Positions 54,686 through 63,875 are shown, counted from the first letter of the stretch. The stretch: 64,000 nucleotides of DNA from Blastococcus sp. TF02-09 (GCF_003319105.1 NZ_QOHH01000015.1:23919-87918), one strand, 5' to 3'. Program-made: numbers and translations. The notes: generated by a model from the sequence alone, not told the origin.

Positions 54686-55351
54686 GTGATCGACAAGAGG
54701 GTCGGGTCGCTCGCCGAGGCGGTGGCCGACATCGAGGACGGCGCGACCGTGCTCGTCGGCGGGTTCGGGAACTCCGGCATCCCCGTGGAGCTGGTGCACG
54801 CCCTGCTCGACCAGGGCACCCGCGACCTCGTGCTGGTGACCAACAACGCCGGCAGCGGGGACTCCGACGTCGCGGCGCTGCTCCGCGAGCACCGGGTGCG
54901 CAAGATCATCTGCTCCTACCCGCGGACCACCGGCTCGATCTGGTTCGAGGAGCGCTACCGGGCCGGGGAGATCGAGCTGGAGCTGGTGCCCCAGGGCACG
55001 CTCAGCGAGCGCATGCGGGCGGCCGGCGCGGGCCTCGGCGGCTTCTTCACCCCAGCAGGAGCGGACTCGCTGCTCGCCGAGGGCAAGGAGGTGCGGGTCA
55101 TCAACGGCCGCCGGCACGTCTTCGAGGAGCCGCTGCACGGCGACGTCGCGCTGATCAAGGCGCGCCGGGCCGACCGCTGGGGCAACCTCGTCTACTCCAC
55201 CGCGGCGCGGAACTTCGGGCCCACGATGGCCACCGCCGCCGCCCTGACCGTCGTCCAGGTGCGGGAGTTCGTCGGGCTCGGCGAGCTGGACCCCGAGTGC
55301 ATCGTGACCCCCGGCATCTTCGTGGACCGGGTCGTGGAGGTGGGCGTCTGA
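54686..55351 (+). CDS. CoA-transferase subunit A
   Basis: 221 residues from GTG 54686. VLVGGFGNSGIPVELVHALL and LVTNNAGSGDSDVAALL are typical of the alpha subunit of 3-oxoacid (beta-ketoadipate or acetoacetate) CoA-transferases. It transfers CoA from succinyl-CoA to an acid, likely one delivered by the upstream carrier. The beta subunit starts at the last base of its stop. Confidence 0.88.
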   Translation: MIDKRVGSLAEAVADIEDGATVLVGGFGNSGIPVELVHALLDQGTRDLVLVTNNAGSGDSDVAALLREHRVRKIICSYPRTTGSIWFEERYRAGEIELELVPQGTLSERMRAAGAGLGGFFTPAGADSLLAEGKEVRVINGRRHVFEEPLHGDVALIKARRADRWGNLVYSTAARNFGPTMATAAALTVVQVREFVGLGELDPECIVTPGIFVDRVVEVGV

Positions 55352-56028
55352 TGAGCGGACCCCGGCTCTCCCTGACCGACATGGCCCGGCGGGTGGCCCG
55401 CGACATCCCCAGCGGCGCCTACGTCAACCTCGGCATCGGCATGCCCACGCTGGTCGGCGACGTCGTCTCGCCCGAGAAGGAGATCGTCTACCACTCGGAG
55501 AACGGGATCCTCGGGATGGGCCCGGCGCCCGCGCCGGGGGAGGGCGACCCCGAGCTCATCAACGCCGGCAAGCAGCCGGTGACCCTCGTGCCCGGCGGCT
55601 CGTTCTTCCACCACACCGACTCGTTCATGATGATGCGCGGCGGCCACATCGACGTGACGGTGCTCGGCGCCTTCCAGGTCTCGGAGACCGGCGACCTGGC
55701 CAACTGGGCCACCGACGAGGTGGGGTACCCGCCGGCGGTCGGCGGAGCGATGGACCTCGCGGTGGGCGCCAAGCGGGTGCTCGTGCTCATGACGCACACC
55801 ACCAAGGACGGCCGGCCCAAGATCCTCCCGGCGTGCACGTTCCCGCTCACCGCGGCCGCGGTCGTCGACCGGATCTACACCGAGCTGGCGGTCATCGACG
55901 TGACCGCCGACGGGCTCGTCGTGCGCGAGATCGTCGCCGGCCTGGAGCGCGCGGAGCTGCAGGAACGCACTGGCGCCCAACTCCGGTTCGCCGACGACGT
56001 GGTGGAGCTGGTGCCCGGAGCGGTCTGA
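55351..56028 (+). CDS. CoA-transferase subunit B
   Basis: 225 residues. NLGIGMPTLV and the catalytic Glu in HSENGILGMGP are conserved. GGHIDVTVLGAFQVSETGDL and TKDGRPKILPACTFPLT complete the family pattern. It starts at ATG 55351 in a TGATG overlap with subunit A. The substrate could be 3-oxoadipate or acetoacetate; the sequence does not separate them. Confidence 0.89.
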   Translation: MSGPRLSLTDMARRVARDIPSGAYVNLGIGMPTLVGDVVSPEKEIVYHSENGILGMGPAPAPGEGDPELINAGKQPVTLVPGGSFFHHTDSFMMMRGGHIDVTVLGAFQVSETGDLANWATDEVGYPPAVGGAMDLAVGAKRVLVLMTHTTKDGRPKILPACTFPLTAAAVVDRIYTELAVIDVTADGLVVREIVAGLERAELQERTGAQLRFADDVVELVPGAV

Positions 56029-56093
56029 CCGCCGGGCGGAGAACTTCAAGCCCGTAGTGTTTCTGCCCGATCCGGGCCGGGCACGAGCCGACC

Positions 56094-57584
56094 ATGCTCG
56101 CGGAGTGCACGGTCGTCGTGCCCACGATCGGGCGGCCGTCGCTCGACGTGCTCCTCGACGCGCTCGCGACCGCCCCGGGCCCGCGACCGGCCGAGCTGGT
56201 CCTCGTCGACGACCGCCCGACGGGCGAGCCCCTCCGCCCGGAGCGCCCGGGCCTGCCGCCCGTCCGCGTGGTCCGCACCGGCGGCGGCGGCCCCGCCCGC
56301 GCCCGCAACCTGGGCTGGCGCAGCGCCCGGACGACCTGGATCGCCTTCCTCGACGACGACGTCGTCCCCGACGCGGACTGGTACGAGCGGCTCGAGCGCG
56401 ACCTCGCCGACCTCCCCGCCGACGTCGCCGGCAGCCAGGGCCGGGTGCGCGTGCCCCTGCCGGAGGACCGGGCGGCCACCGACTGGGAGCGGGGCACCGC
56501 GGGCCTGGCCACCTCCAGCTGGATCACCGCCGACCTCGCCTACCGCCGGGCGGCGCTCGCGGCGGTGGGTGGCTTCGACGAGCGCTTCCCCCGCGCCTTC
56601 CGCGAGGACTCCGACCTGGCGCTGCGGATCATGGACACCGGTGCCCGGCTGGTCCGCGGCGAGCGCTGGATCACCCATCCGGTGCGGCCCACCGACCGCT
56701 GGGTGAGCGTGCGCGTGCAGGCCGGCAACGCCGACGACGTCCTCATGCGGCGCCTGCACGGCCCCGACTGGCGCCGCCGGGCCGACGCCGCGCTGGGCCG
56801 GCGGCCCCGGCACACCGCGGTCACCGCCGCCGCCCTCGCCGCGGTCGGGCTGGCCGTCGCCCGGCGTCCGCGGGCGGCCGCGCTCGCCGCGGCGGGCTGG
56901 CTCGCCGGCACCGCGGAGTTCGCCTGGGCGCGGATCGCGCCCGGGCCGCGCACCCGCGACGAGATCACCACGATGCTGGTCACGAGCGCCGCCATCCCGC
57001 CGCTGGCGACCTGGCACTGGCTGCGCGGGGTGGTCCGCCACGTCGGCGTCCGCCCCTGGAAGGGCCTGCCGGACCTGGTGCTCTTCGACCGCGACGGCAC
57101 CCTCGTGCGCGACTACCCCTACAACGGCGACCCGGCCCTGGTGACGCCGGTGCCCGGGGCGCGCGAGGCGGTCGACGCGCTGCGGGCCCGCGGGGTCAAG
57201 GTCGGGGTGGTGAGCAACCAGTCGGGTGTGGCCCGCGGTCTCATCACCCGCGCGCAGGTCGACGCGTGCATGGCCCGGCTCGAGGAGCTGCTCGGCCCCT
57301 TCGACACGCTCCAGGTCTGCCCGCACGGCCCCGACGACGGCTGCACCTGCCGCAAGCCGGCGCCGGGCATGGTCAAGGCGGCGTGCGCCGAGCTCGGCGT
57401 CGATCCGGCCCGCTGCGTGGTCATCGGCGACATCGGCGCCGACGTCGAGGCGGCCGAGGCGGCCGGCGCGGTCGGGATCATGGTGCCGACGCCGGTGACG
57501 CGGGCCGAGGAGGTCGCGGCGTCGACGTGGGCGCTGGACGACCTGGCCGAGGCCGTCGACGTCGTCCTGGGCGGCCGGTGGTGA
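56094..57584 (+). CDS. GT2 glycosyltransferase fused to GmhB-like heptose phosphatase
   Basis: 496 residues. Residues 1-~270 are a GT-A glycosyltransferase (VVVPTIGRPSLDVLLDAL, ARARNLGWRSARTTWIAFLD with the DDD metal motif, and FREDSDLALRI). Residues ~320-496 are a HAD phosphatase like D-glycero-D-manno-heptose-1,7-bisphosphate phosphatase: LFDRDGTLVRDYP (D332, D334), VVSNQSGVARG, the zinc loop CPHGPDDGCTCRKP and VVIGDIGADVEAA. The fusion ties heptose phosphate processing to sugar transfer. It opens the heptose operon; no ATG rival exists before 56094. Confidence 0.87.
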   Translation: MLAECTVVVPTIGRPSLDVLLDALATAPGPRPAELVLVDDRPTGEPLRPERPGLPPVRVVRTGGGGPARARNLGWRSARTTWIAFLDDDVVPDADWYERLERDLADLPADVAGSQGRVRVPLPEDRAATDWERGTAGLATSSWITADLAYRRAALAAVGGFDERFPRAFREDSDLALRIMDTGARLVRGERWITHPVRPTDRWVSVRVQAGNADDVLMRRLHGPDWRRRADAALGRRPRHTAVTAAALAAVGLAVARRPRAAALAAAGWLAGTAEFAWARIAPGPRTRDEITTMLVTSAAIPPLATWHWLRGVVRHVGVRPWKGLPDLVLFDRDGTLVRDYPYNGDPALVTPVPGAREAVDALRARGVKVGVVSNQSGVARGLITRAQVDACMARLEELLGPFDTLQVCPHGPDDGCTCRKPAPGMVKAACAELGVDPARCVVIGDIGADVEAAEAAGAVGIMVPTPVTRAEEVAASTWALDDLAEAVDVVLGGRW

Positions 57585-58657
57585 CTCGCGCCCGCACCGT
57601 CCTCGTCGCCCGGCTGGACAACGCCGGCGACGTCCTCCTGCAGGGGCCGATGGTGCGCGCGCTGGCCCACGGCGCCGAGCGCGTGGTGTTCCTCGCTGGG
57701 CCCGCCGGCGCCGCCGCCGCGGAGCTGCTGCCGGGGGTCGACGAGGTGTGGACCTGGGCGTGCCCGTGGATCCTCGGCGACCCGCCGCCCGTGGACGCCG
57801 ACGACCTCGCCGTGCTCACCGACCGGGTGCGGGCGCTGGCGCCCGACGAGGCGGTCGTCTCCACGTCGTTCCACCAGTCGCCGCTGCCCCTGGCGCTGCT
57901 GCTGCGGAGCGCGGGCGTGCCCCGCATCTCGGCGATCAGCGTCGACTACCCCGGCGCGCTGCTCGACGTCCGCCACCGGGTGGACGACGACCTGCCCGAG
58001 CCGGAGCGGGCGCTGTCGCTGGCCCGCGCGGCCGGCTTCGACCTCCCGCCGGGCGACGACGGCCGGCTCGACGTCCGCCGCCCCCTGCCGGCCCCGCGGC
58101 TGGAGCCGGGGTACGTGGTGGTGCACCCCGGCGCCTCGGTGCCGGCGCGCGCCTGGCCCGCGCAGCGGTGCGCCGAGGCGGTCGAAGCGCTCGCGGACGC
58201 CGGCCACCGGGTGCTGGTCACCGGCGGCCCGGCCGAGCGCGAGCTCACCGCCGCCGTCGCCGGCACCCGCGGCGTCGACCTGGGCGGGGCGACGACGCTC
58301 GCCGAGATGGCCGGGCTGCTCGACGGCGCCGCCGCGGTCGTCGTCGGCAACACCGGGCCGGCGCACCTGGCCGCCGCGGTGGGGACGCCGGTCGTCTCGC
58401 TGTTCGCCCCCGTCGTCCCCGCGGCCCGCTGGGCGCCCTACGGCGTGCCCACGGTGCTGCTCGGCGACCAGTCCGCCCCCTGCCGCGGCACCCGGGCACG
58501 CGAGTGCCCCGTGCCCGGCCACCCCTGTCTCACCTCGGTGACGGCGCACGACGTCGTCGCCGCGGTCGAGGAACTCGTCGCGGTCCAGCAGCCGGCCGTC
58601 GCCCCACCCCGCGCCGCACGTCGAGAGGCGGCGGCGACAACCCAGGGGGCACCGTGA
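57581..58657 (+). CDS. GT9-family (heptosyltransferase-like) glycosyltransferase
   Basis: 358 residues from GTG overlapping the previous stop. VLVARLDNAGDVLLQGPMVR is the GT9 N-terminus, YVVVHPGASVPARAWP the nucleotide-binding start of the second half, and VVVGNTGPAHLAAAVGTPVV the closing motif. GT9 enzymes usually transfer heptose from ADP-heptose to LPS core; here the acceptor must be another glycan. Coupled on both sides by four-base overlaps. Confidence 0.87.
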   Translation: MTRARTVLVARLDNAGDVLLQGPMVRALAHGAERVVFLAGPAGAAAAELLPGVDEVWTWACPWILGDPPPVDADDLAVLTDRVRALAPDEAVVSTSFHQSPLPLALLLRSAGVPRISAISVDYPGALLDVRHRVDDDLPEPERALSLARAAGFDLPPGDDGRLDVRRPLPAPRLEPGYVVVHPGASVPARAWPAQRCAEAVEALADAGHRVLVTGGPAERELTAAVAGTRGVDLGGATTLAEMAGLLDGAAAVVVGNTGPAHLAAAVGTPVVSLFAPVVPAARWAPYGVPTVLLGDQSAPCRGTRARECPVPGHPCLTSVTAHDVVAAVEELVAVQQPAVAPPRAARREAAATTQGAP

Positions 58658-59634
58658 AGGTCCTGGTCTGGCACGTGCACGGCTCCTGGACGACCGCGTT
58701 CGTCCAGGGCGGGCACGAGTACCTCATCCCCGTCGTCGAGGGGCGCGGTCCCGACGGGCTGGGCCGCGCCCGCACCTGGGACTGGCCGGCCGCCGCCCGC
58801 GAGGTCCCCCCGGAGCAGCTGCGCGAGGAGCCGCCCGACGTCGTCGTCCTGCAGCGCACCCGCGACCTGGACCTGGTCCGCGAGTGGCTCGGCGCCGAAC
58901 CCGGGCGCGACCTGCCCGCGGTCTTCCTCGAGCACAACGCGCCCGGCCTGGAGCCCGACGACGGCCCGGTGCCGCACACCCGCCACCCGATGGCCGAGCG
59001 CAGCGACATCCCGATCGCCCACGTCACGCACTTCAACCGGCTCTTCTACGACAACGGCCGCGCGCCCACCACGGTGATCGAGCACGGCATCGTCGACCCG
59101 GGGGAGCGCTGGACCGGCGAGCTGGCGCGCGCCGCCGTCGTCACCAACGAGCCGGTGCGCCGGGGCCGCACCGTCGGCGCGGACCTGCTCCCCGGCCTCG
59201 CCGAGGTCGCGCCGGTCGACGTCTTCGGCATGGGCCTGACCGGCCTGCACGAGGCGTACGGCCTGGACCCCGACCGGGTCGCGCTCTTCGACGACCCGCC
59301 GCAGGCCGCCATGCACGCGGAGCTCGCCCGCCGCCGCGTGTACGTGCACCCGGTGCGCTGGACCTCGCTGGGCCTGTCGCTGCTGGAGGCCATGCACCTG
59401 GGCATGCCGGTGGTCGCGCTGGCCACCACCGAGGTGGTCGAGGCCGTGCCGCCCGAGGCCGGGGTGATCAGCACCCGCCCCGAGCGGCTGTGGGCGGCGG
59501 TGCGGGACCTCCTGCACGACGACGACGCCGCCCGGCTCGCCGGCAAAGCGGCCCGCGCCGTAGCGCTCGAGCGCTACGGGCTGGCCCGCTTCCTGGCCGA
59601 CTGGGACGCACTCCTGGAAGAGGTGACCCGATGA
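58654..59634 (+). CDS. Glycosyltransferase, GT-B fold
   Basis: 326 residues from GTG 58654. KVLVWHVHGSWTTAFVQGGH at the start and WTSLGLSLLEAMHLGMPVVA near the end resemble a GT4-like donor domain, and FLEHNAPGLEPDD sits in the acceptor half. Motifs are weaker than in the other enzymes and it may be a distinct subfamily. Overlaps both neighbours by four bases, so it belongs to the heptose operon. Confidence 0.78.
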   Translation: MKVLVWHVHGSWTTAFVQGGHEYLIPVVEGRGPDGLGRARTWDWPAAAREVPPEQLREEPPDVVVLQRTRDLDLVREWLGAEPGRDLPAVFLEHNAPGLEPDDGPVPHTRHPMAERSDIPIAHVTHFNRLFYDNGRAPTTVIEHGIVDPGERWTGELARAAVVTNEPVRRGRTVGADLLPGLAEVAPVDVFGMGLTGLHEAYGLDPDRVALFDDPPQAAMHAELARRRVYVHPVRWTSLGLSLLEAMHLGMPVVALATTEVVEAVPPEAGVISTRPERLWAAVRDLLHDDDAARLAGKAARAVALERYGLARFLADWDALLEEVTR

Positions 59635-60833
59635 AGGTCGACCTGGTGTCCGAGCACGCCAGCCCCCTGGCCGCCATCGGCGGTGTCGACGCCGGCGGGC
59701 AGAACGTGCACGTCGCCGCGCTGGCCGCGGGCCTGGCGCAGCGCGGGCACGAGGTCACGGTGCACACCCGCCGGGACGACGCGTCGCTGCCCGAGCGGGT
59801 CGTCCTCCAGGACGGGTACGAGGTGGCGCACGTGCCCGCCGGGCCGGCGCGCGAGCTGCCCAAGGACGAGCTGCTCCGGCACATGCCCGAGTTCGCGAGC
59901 AACCTCCGCCGCACGTGGGCCCGGCACGCCCCCGACCTGGTCCACGCGCACTTCTGGATGAGCGGGCTGGCCTCCGTGGCGGCCGCCGGGGAGATCCCGG
60001 TGCTGCAGACCTTCCACGCCCTCGGCTCGGTCAAGCGCCGCCACCAGGGGGACGCCGACACCTCGCCGCCCAACCGGATCGAGCTGGAGCGCTCGCTGTG
60101 CCGCAGCGTCGCCCACGTCGTGGCCACCTGCACCGACGAGGTCTTCGAGCTGCGCCGGCTGGGGCTGACCACCGACCGCGTCTCGATCGTGCCCTGCGGC
60201 GTCGACACCGCGGTGTTCACGCCGGACGGCCCGGTGGCACCGCGGGGGGAGCGCGCCCGGCTGCTCGTGCTGGGCCGGCTGGTCGAGCGCAAGGGCCAGG
60301 ACGACGCGGTGCGGGCGCTGCGCGCGGTGCCCGACGCCGAGCTGGTCGTCGTCGGCGGGCCCGCGCCCGACCGCGTCGACGCCGACCCCGAGGTGCGCCG
60401 GCTGCGCGGCATCGCCGCCGAGGCGGGGGTGGCCGACCGGCTGGTCTTCGCCGGCTCCGTGCCGCGTGCCGACGTCCCGGCCTGGGTGCGCTCGGCCGAC
60501 GTCGTCCTCGCGGTGCCCTGGTACGAGCCGTTCGGCATCACGCCCCTGGAGGCCATGGCGTGCGGCCGGCCGGTGGTGGCCACCGCCGTCGGCGGGCTGC
60601 AGGACAGCGTGGTCGACGGCGTCACCGGCGACCTGGTGCCGCCGCGCGACCCGGAGCGCCTCGGCGAGGTGCTCGCCGCCCTGCTCGCCGACGACGACCG
60701 CCGCGCGGCGTACGGCGCCGCCGGGGTCGAGCGGGCCCGCGACCGCTACCGGTGGAGCCGCGTCGTGGCCGACACCGATTCCGTCTACCGGCAGGTGCTC
60801 GCCAGCCGCCGTCCCGTGGAGATCGCCCGATGA
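59631..60833 (+). CDS. GT4-family glycosyltransferase
   Basis: 400 residues. VDAGGQNVHVAALAAGLAQR is the N-terminal glycine loop; HAHFWMSGLASVAAAGEIP, LVLGRLVERKGQDDAVRALR and VPWYEPFGITPLEAMACGRP complete the pattern. The start VDLVSEHASPLAAIGGVDAG resembles the family of MshA/SpsA-like or D-inositol-3-phosphate type enzymes. It probably adds a hexose to the same acceptor as the GT9 enzymes. Overlaps both neighbours by four bases. Confidence 0.9.
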   Translation: MKVDLVSEHASPLAAIGGVDAGGQNVHVAALAAGLAQRGHEVTVHTRRDDASLPERVVLQDGYEVAHVPAGPARELPKDELLRHMPEFASNLRRTWARHAPDLVHAHFWMSGLASVAAAGEIPVLQTFHALGSVKRRHQGDADTSPPNRIELERSLCRSVAHVVATCTDEVFELRRLGLTTDRVSIVPCGVDTAVFTPDGPVAPRGERARLLVLGRLVERKGQDDAVRALRAVPDAELVVVGGPAPDRVDADPEVRRLRGIAAEAGVADRLVFAGSVPRADVPAWVRSADVVLAVPWYEPFGITPLEAMACGRPVVATAVGGLQDSVVDGVTGDLVPPRDPERLGEVLAALLADDDRRAAYGAAGVERARDRYRWSRVVADTDSVYRQVLASRRPVEIAR

Positions 60834-61540
60834 GCGTCAGCCCGCACTCCTTCTTCGAGAACGTGGTCGCGCAGGACCCGGCGCCAGGTGCACAGCGCGA
60901 CGTTCCCGACGCCGGTACCTGCACCCATCTCACCGGCGCCGACCACGTGGCCTCGCTGACCGCCGCGCTGGGGTCGCTGAACGGCCAGCTCGACGTGCTG
61001 GACGAGTGGGGCCGGCTGCTGGCCGGCGTCCTGACCGGGGAGGGCCGGGGGCGGCTGCTGGCGGCCGGCAACGGGGGCAGCGCCGCGCAGGCGCAGCACC
61101 TCACCGCCGAGCTGGTCGGCCGCTACCGGGCCGACCGGCCGCCGTTCTCCGCCATCTGCCTGACCGCCGAGACGTCGTCCCTGACCGCGATCGCCAACGA
61201 CTACCCGGCCGACGAGCTGTTCGCCCGGCAGGTCGAGGCGCACGGCCGCTCCGGCGACGTGCTGATCCTGCTGTCCACGTCGGGCCGCTCCCCGAACGCC
61301 GTCGCCGCCGCTCGCCGCGCCCGCGAGTGCGGCATCACCACCCTGGCGATGACCGGCCCGGCGCCGAACCCGCTGGCCGCCGTGGCCGACGACGCGGTCT
61401 GCATCGACTCCCCGTGGACGGCGACGGTGCAGGAGTGCCACCTCGTCGCGCTGCACCTGGTCTGCGCGGCGTTCGACGCCGCCGTGCTGGCCGAGCCCGC
61501 CCGCGTGCCGACCCGCCCCTCGCTCGGGACGGCCCGATGA
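60830..61540 (+). CDS. gmhA: Sedoheptulose-7-phosphate isomerase (GmhA)
   Basis: 236 residues. A SIS domain follows an N-terminal extension of about 35 residues. LAAGNGGSAAQAQHLTAELV is the GmhA signature with the AGNGGSA phosphate loop, GDVLILLSTSGRSPNAVAAA the second. It isomerises sedoheptulose-7-phosphate to D-glycero-D-manno-heptose-7-phosphate, the first step to ADP-heptose. ATG 60830 overlaps the previous stop; the N-terminal extension is longer than in enterobacteria. Confidence 0.9.
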   Translation: MSVSPHSFFENVVAQDPAPGAQRDVPDAGTCTHLTGADHVASLTAALGSLNGQLDVLDEWGRLLAGVLTGEGRGRLLAAGNGGSAAQAQHLTAELVGRYRADRPPFSAICLTAETSSLTAIANDYPADELFARQVEAHGRSGDVLILLSTSGRSPNAVAAARRARECGITTLAMTGPAPNPLAAVADDAVCIDSPWTATVQECHLVALHLVCAAFDAAVLAEPARVPTRPSLGTAR

Positions 61541-62898
61541 GCCGGCCGCTGGTGGTCGTGGGCGACGCGCTGCTCGACGTCGACCTCGTCGGGAGCGCCT
61601 CGCGGCTGACCCCCGACGCGCCGGTGCCCGTCGTGGAGGACGTCGAGCGGCGGGAACGGCCCGGCGGCGCCGCCCTGGCCGCGGTGATCGCGGCCGGCGC
61701 CACCTCCCGCGAGGTCGTCCTCGTGACGCCCCTGGACTCCGACGACGGCGCCGACCGCCTGCGCGAGCTGCTCCGGGGCCGCGTGCGGCTGATCCCGATC
61801 CCGGCCGGCGGCGGCACCGCGGTCAAGCAGCGCATCCGCGTGGGCGACCACTCCGTCGCCCGGCTGGACAGCGGCGCGCCCGTGGCCACGCTGGGCGCGC
61901 TGCCCGCCGAGGCCGCCGAGGCGATCCGCGACGCCGCGGCCGTGCTCGTGGCCGACTACGGCCGCGGCACGACCGCCGACCCGGGCGTCCGGGAGGCGCT
62001 CGCCGCCGCCCGCGGCCCGGTGGTCTGGGACCCGCACCCCCGCGGCGCGGAGCCGGTGCGCGGCATCCGGCTGGTCACGCCCAACGCCGCCGAGGCCGCG
62101 CGGGTGGTCCCGGACGTGGGAGGCGACGGGCTCGCCGCCGTCGGGGCCCGCGCCGAGGCGCTGATCGAGCGGTGGGGCGTGGGCGCGGTCGCGGTGACCA
62201 TGGGCGCCCGCGGCGCGCTGCTGTCCTACGGCCCGGGCGCGCCGATGGTCGTGCCCGCCGTGCCGGTGACCGGCGGCGACCCGTGCGGCGCCGGTGACTC
62301 CTTCGCCGCCGCTGCGGCGCTGGCGCTCGCCGGCGGTGCGGTGACGGGGGAGGCGGTGTCGTCGGCCGTGGCCTTCGCCGGGGCGTTCGTGGCGCGGGGC
62401 GGGGCGACGGCGTGGGACGTGCCCGCCGAGGCGCCGGACGCGGTGGCCGAGCCCGGTGCCGAGGGGGTGATCGCCCGCGTGCGGGCCGCCGGCGGCACCG
62501 TCGTCGCCACCGGGGGCTGCTTCGACCTGCTGCACCCCGGCCACGTGGCGACGCTGCGGGCCGCGCGCGGGCTGGGCGACTGCCTGGTCGTGTGCATCAA
62601 CTCCGACGAGTCCGTCCGCCGGCTCAAGGGGCCCACCCGCCCGCTGACCAGCGCACCCGACCGGGCCCGGGTGCTCGAGGCGCTGGAGTTCGTCGACGCC
62701 GTCGTCGTGTTCGAGGAGGACACCCCCTCGGCGGTGCTGGAGCGGCTGCGGCCCGACGTGTGGGCGAAGGGCGGGGACTACGCGGGCGCCGACCTGCCCG
62801 AGGCCGCCGTCCTGCGGTCGTGGGGCGGGCAGGCCGTCGTCCTGCCCTACCTGGACGGCCACTCGACCACCGCCCTGGTCGAGCGCTCCCGAGTGTGA
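61537..62898 (+). CDS. hldE: Bifunctional heptose-7-phosphate kinase / heptose-1-phosphate adenylyltransferase
   Basis: 453 residues. The N-terminal PfkB-type kinase (about 1-300) has the anion hole GGDPCGAGDSFAAA and catalytic Asp. The C-terminal nucleotidyltransferase (about 320-453) has ATGGCFDLLHPGHVATLRA with the HxGH motif, NSDESVRRLKGP and GHSTTALVERS. It phosphorylates heptose-7-phosphate at C1 and joins AMP after the phosphatase step. The N-terminus is shorter than in E. coli. It overlaps the GT9 gene by GTGA. Confidence 0.92.
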   Translation: MSRPLVVVGDALLDVDLVGSASRLTPDAPVPVVEDVERRERPGGAALAAVIAAGATSREVVLVTPLDSDDGADRLRELLRGRVRLIPIPAGGGTAVKQRIRVGDHSVARLDSGAPVATLGALPAEAAEAIRDAAAVLVADYGRGTTADPGVREALAAARGPVVWDPHPRGAEPVRGIRLVTPNAAEAARVVPDVGGDGLAAVGARAEALIERWGVGAVAVTMGARGALLSYGPGAPMVVPAVPVTGGDPCGAGDSFAAAAALALAGGAVTGEAVSSAVAFAGAFVARGGATAWDVPAEAPDAVAEPGAEGVIARVRAAGGTVVATGGCFDLLHPGHVATLRAARGLGDCLVVCINSDESVRRLKGPTRPLTSAPDRARVLEALEFVDAVVVFEEDTPSAVLERLRPDVWAKGGDYAGADLPEAAVLRSWGGQAVVLPYLDGHSTTALVERSRV

Positions 62899-63875
62899 GC
62901 GCCTCTGCGTCACCTCTGCTTCTCCGCGGAGAAGCAGAGACTCCGACGGCGGTGGTGCTGCGGCCGCTCGGGCTGGGGGACCTGCTGACCGGCGTGCCCG
63001 CGATCCGTGCGGTGCGGGCCGCCGTCCCCGGCCACCGGCTGGTGCTGGCGACGACGTCGGCGCTGGCGCCGCTGGCCGGGCTGGTCGACGCCGTCGACGA
63101 GGTGCTGCCCGCCCGCGAGCTCGAGCCGCTGGACTGGTCCGGCCCCGCGCCCGAGCTCGCCGTCGACCTGCACGGGAAGGGCCCCGCCTCGCACGTGGTG
63201 GTGGCCGACCTGGCGCCGGCGCGGCTGCTCACCTTCGACAGCCCGGGCTACCCCGGCCCGACCTGGTACCCCGACGAGCACGAGGTGAGGCGCTGGTGCC
63301 GGCTGGTCGCCGAGGGGCTGGGCGTGGCGGCCGACCCGGACGCCCTCGACCTCGCCGTCCCGCCGGTGCCGCCCCCGGTGCGGGGCGCCGCCGTCGTCCA
63401 CCCCGGTGCGGCGTACCAGGGCCGGCGCTGGCCGGCCGCCCGGTTCGCCGCGGTCGCGCGGCAGCTGGCCGGGGACGGGCACGACGTGCGCATCACCGGC
63501 GGGCCGGCGGAGGTGGAGCTGGCGCGGTCGGTGGCCGACGCCGCCGGGCTGGGCGACGACGTCGTGCTGGCCGGCCGCACCACGTCGACGGAGCTGGCCG
63601 CCGTGGTCGCGGCCGCCGCGCTGGTCGTCTGCGGCGACACCGGCGTCGCCCACCTCGCGACCGCCTACCGCCGTCCCTCGGTGGTGCTCTTCGGGCCCGT
63701 GTCACCCGCGCTGTGGGGGCCGCCGGCCCGCTCGACGCCGGACGGCGGGGTGCTGCACCGCGTGCTGTGGCACGGCGACGGCGACGGCGACCCGTGGGGC
63801 ACCGAGCTCGACCCCGCGCTCGAGAAGATCACCGTCGACGAGGTCCTCGCCGCCGTCCCTGCTTTTCCGCGGTAA
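62895..63875 (+). CDS. GT9-family (heptosyltransferase-like) glycosyltransferase
   Basis: 326 residues from GTG 62895 in a GTGA overlap. LRPLGLGDLLTGVPAIRAVR is the GT9 start, VVHPGAAYQGRRWPAARFAA opens the donor half and VVCGDTGVAHLATAYRRPSV is the closing signature. Residues 1-16 (SASASPLLLRGEAET) precede the fold and are encoded by a 26-base perfect palindrome; a start at a later GTG (62951-62957) is possible. The last residues and the stop lie inside a second, related palindrome. Confidence 0.88.
   Translation: MSASASPLLLRGEAETPTAVVLRPLGLGDLLTGVPAIRAVRAAVPGHRLVLATTSALAPLAGLVDAVDEVLPARELEPLDWSGPAPELAVDLHGKGPASHVVVADLAPARLLTFDSPGYPGPTWYPDEHEVRRWCRLVAEGLGVAADPDALDLAVPPVPPPVRGAAVVHPGAAYQGRRWPAARFAAVARQLAGDGHDVRITGGPAEVELARSVADAAGLGDDVVLAGRTTSTELAAVVAAAALVVCGDTGVAHLATAYRRPSVVLFGPVSPALWGPPARSTPDGGVLHRVLWHGDGDGDPWGTELDPALEKITVDEVLAAVPAFPR
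62914..62939. repeat. Perfect 26-base palindrome at a gene start
   Basis: CTCTGCTTCT-CCGCGG-AGAAGCAGAG-like symmetry is complete from 62914 to 62939, centred on CCGCGG (62924-62929). It lies within the first codons of the last GT9 gene. A related palindrome occurs at the other end of the same gene. Confidence 0.7.
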
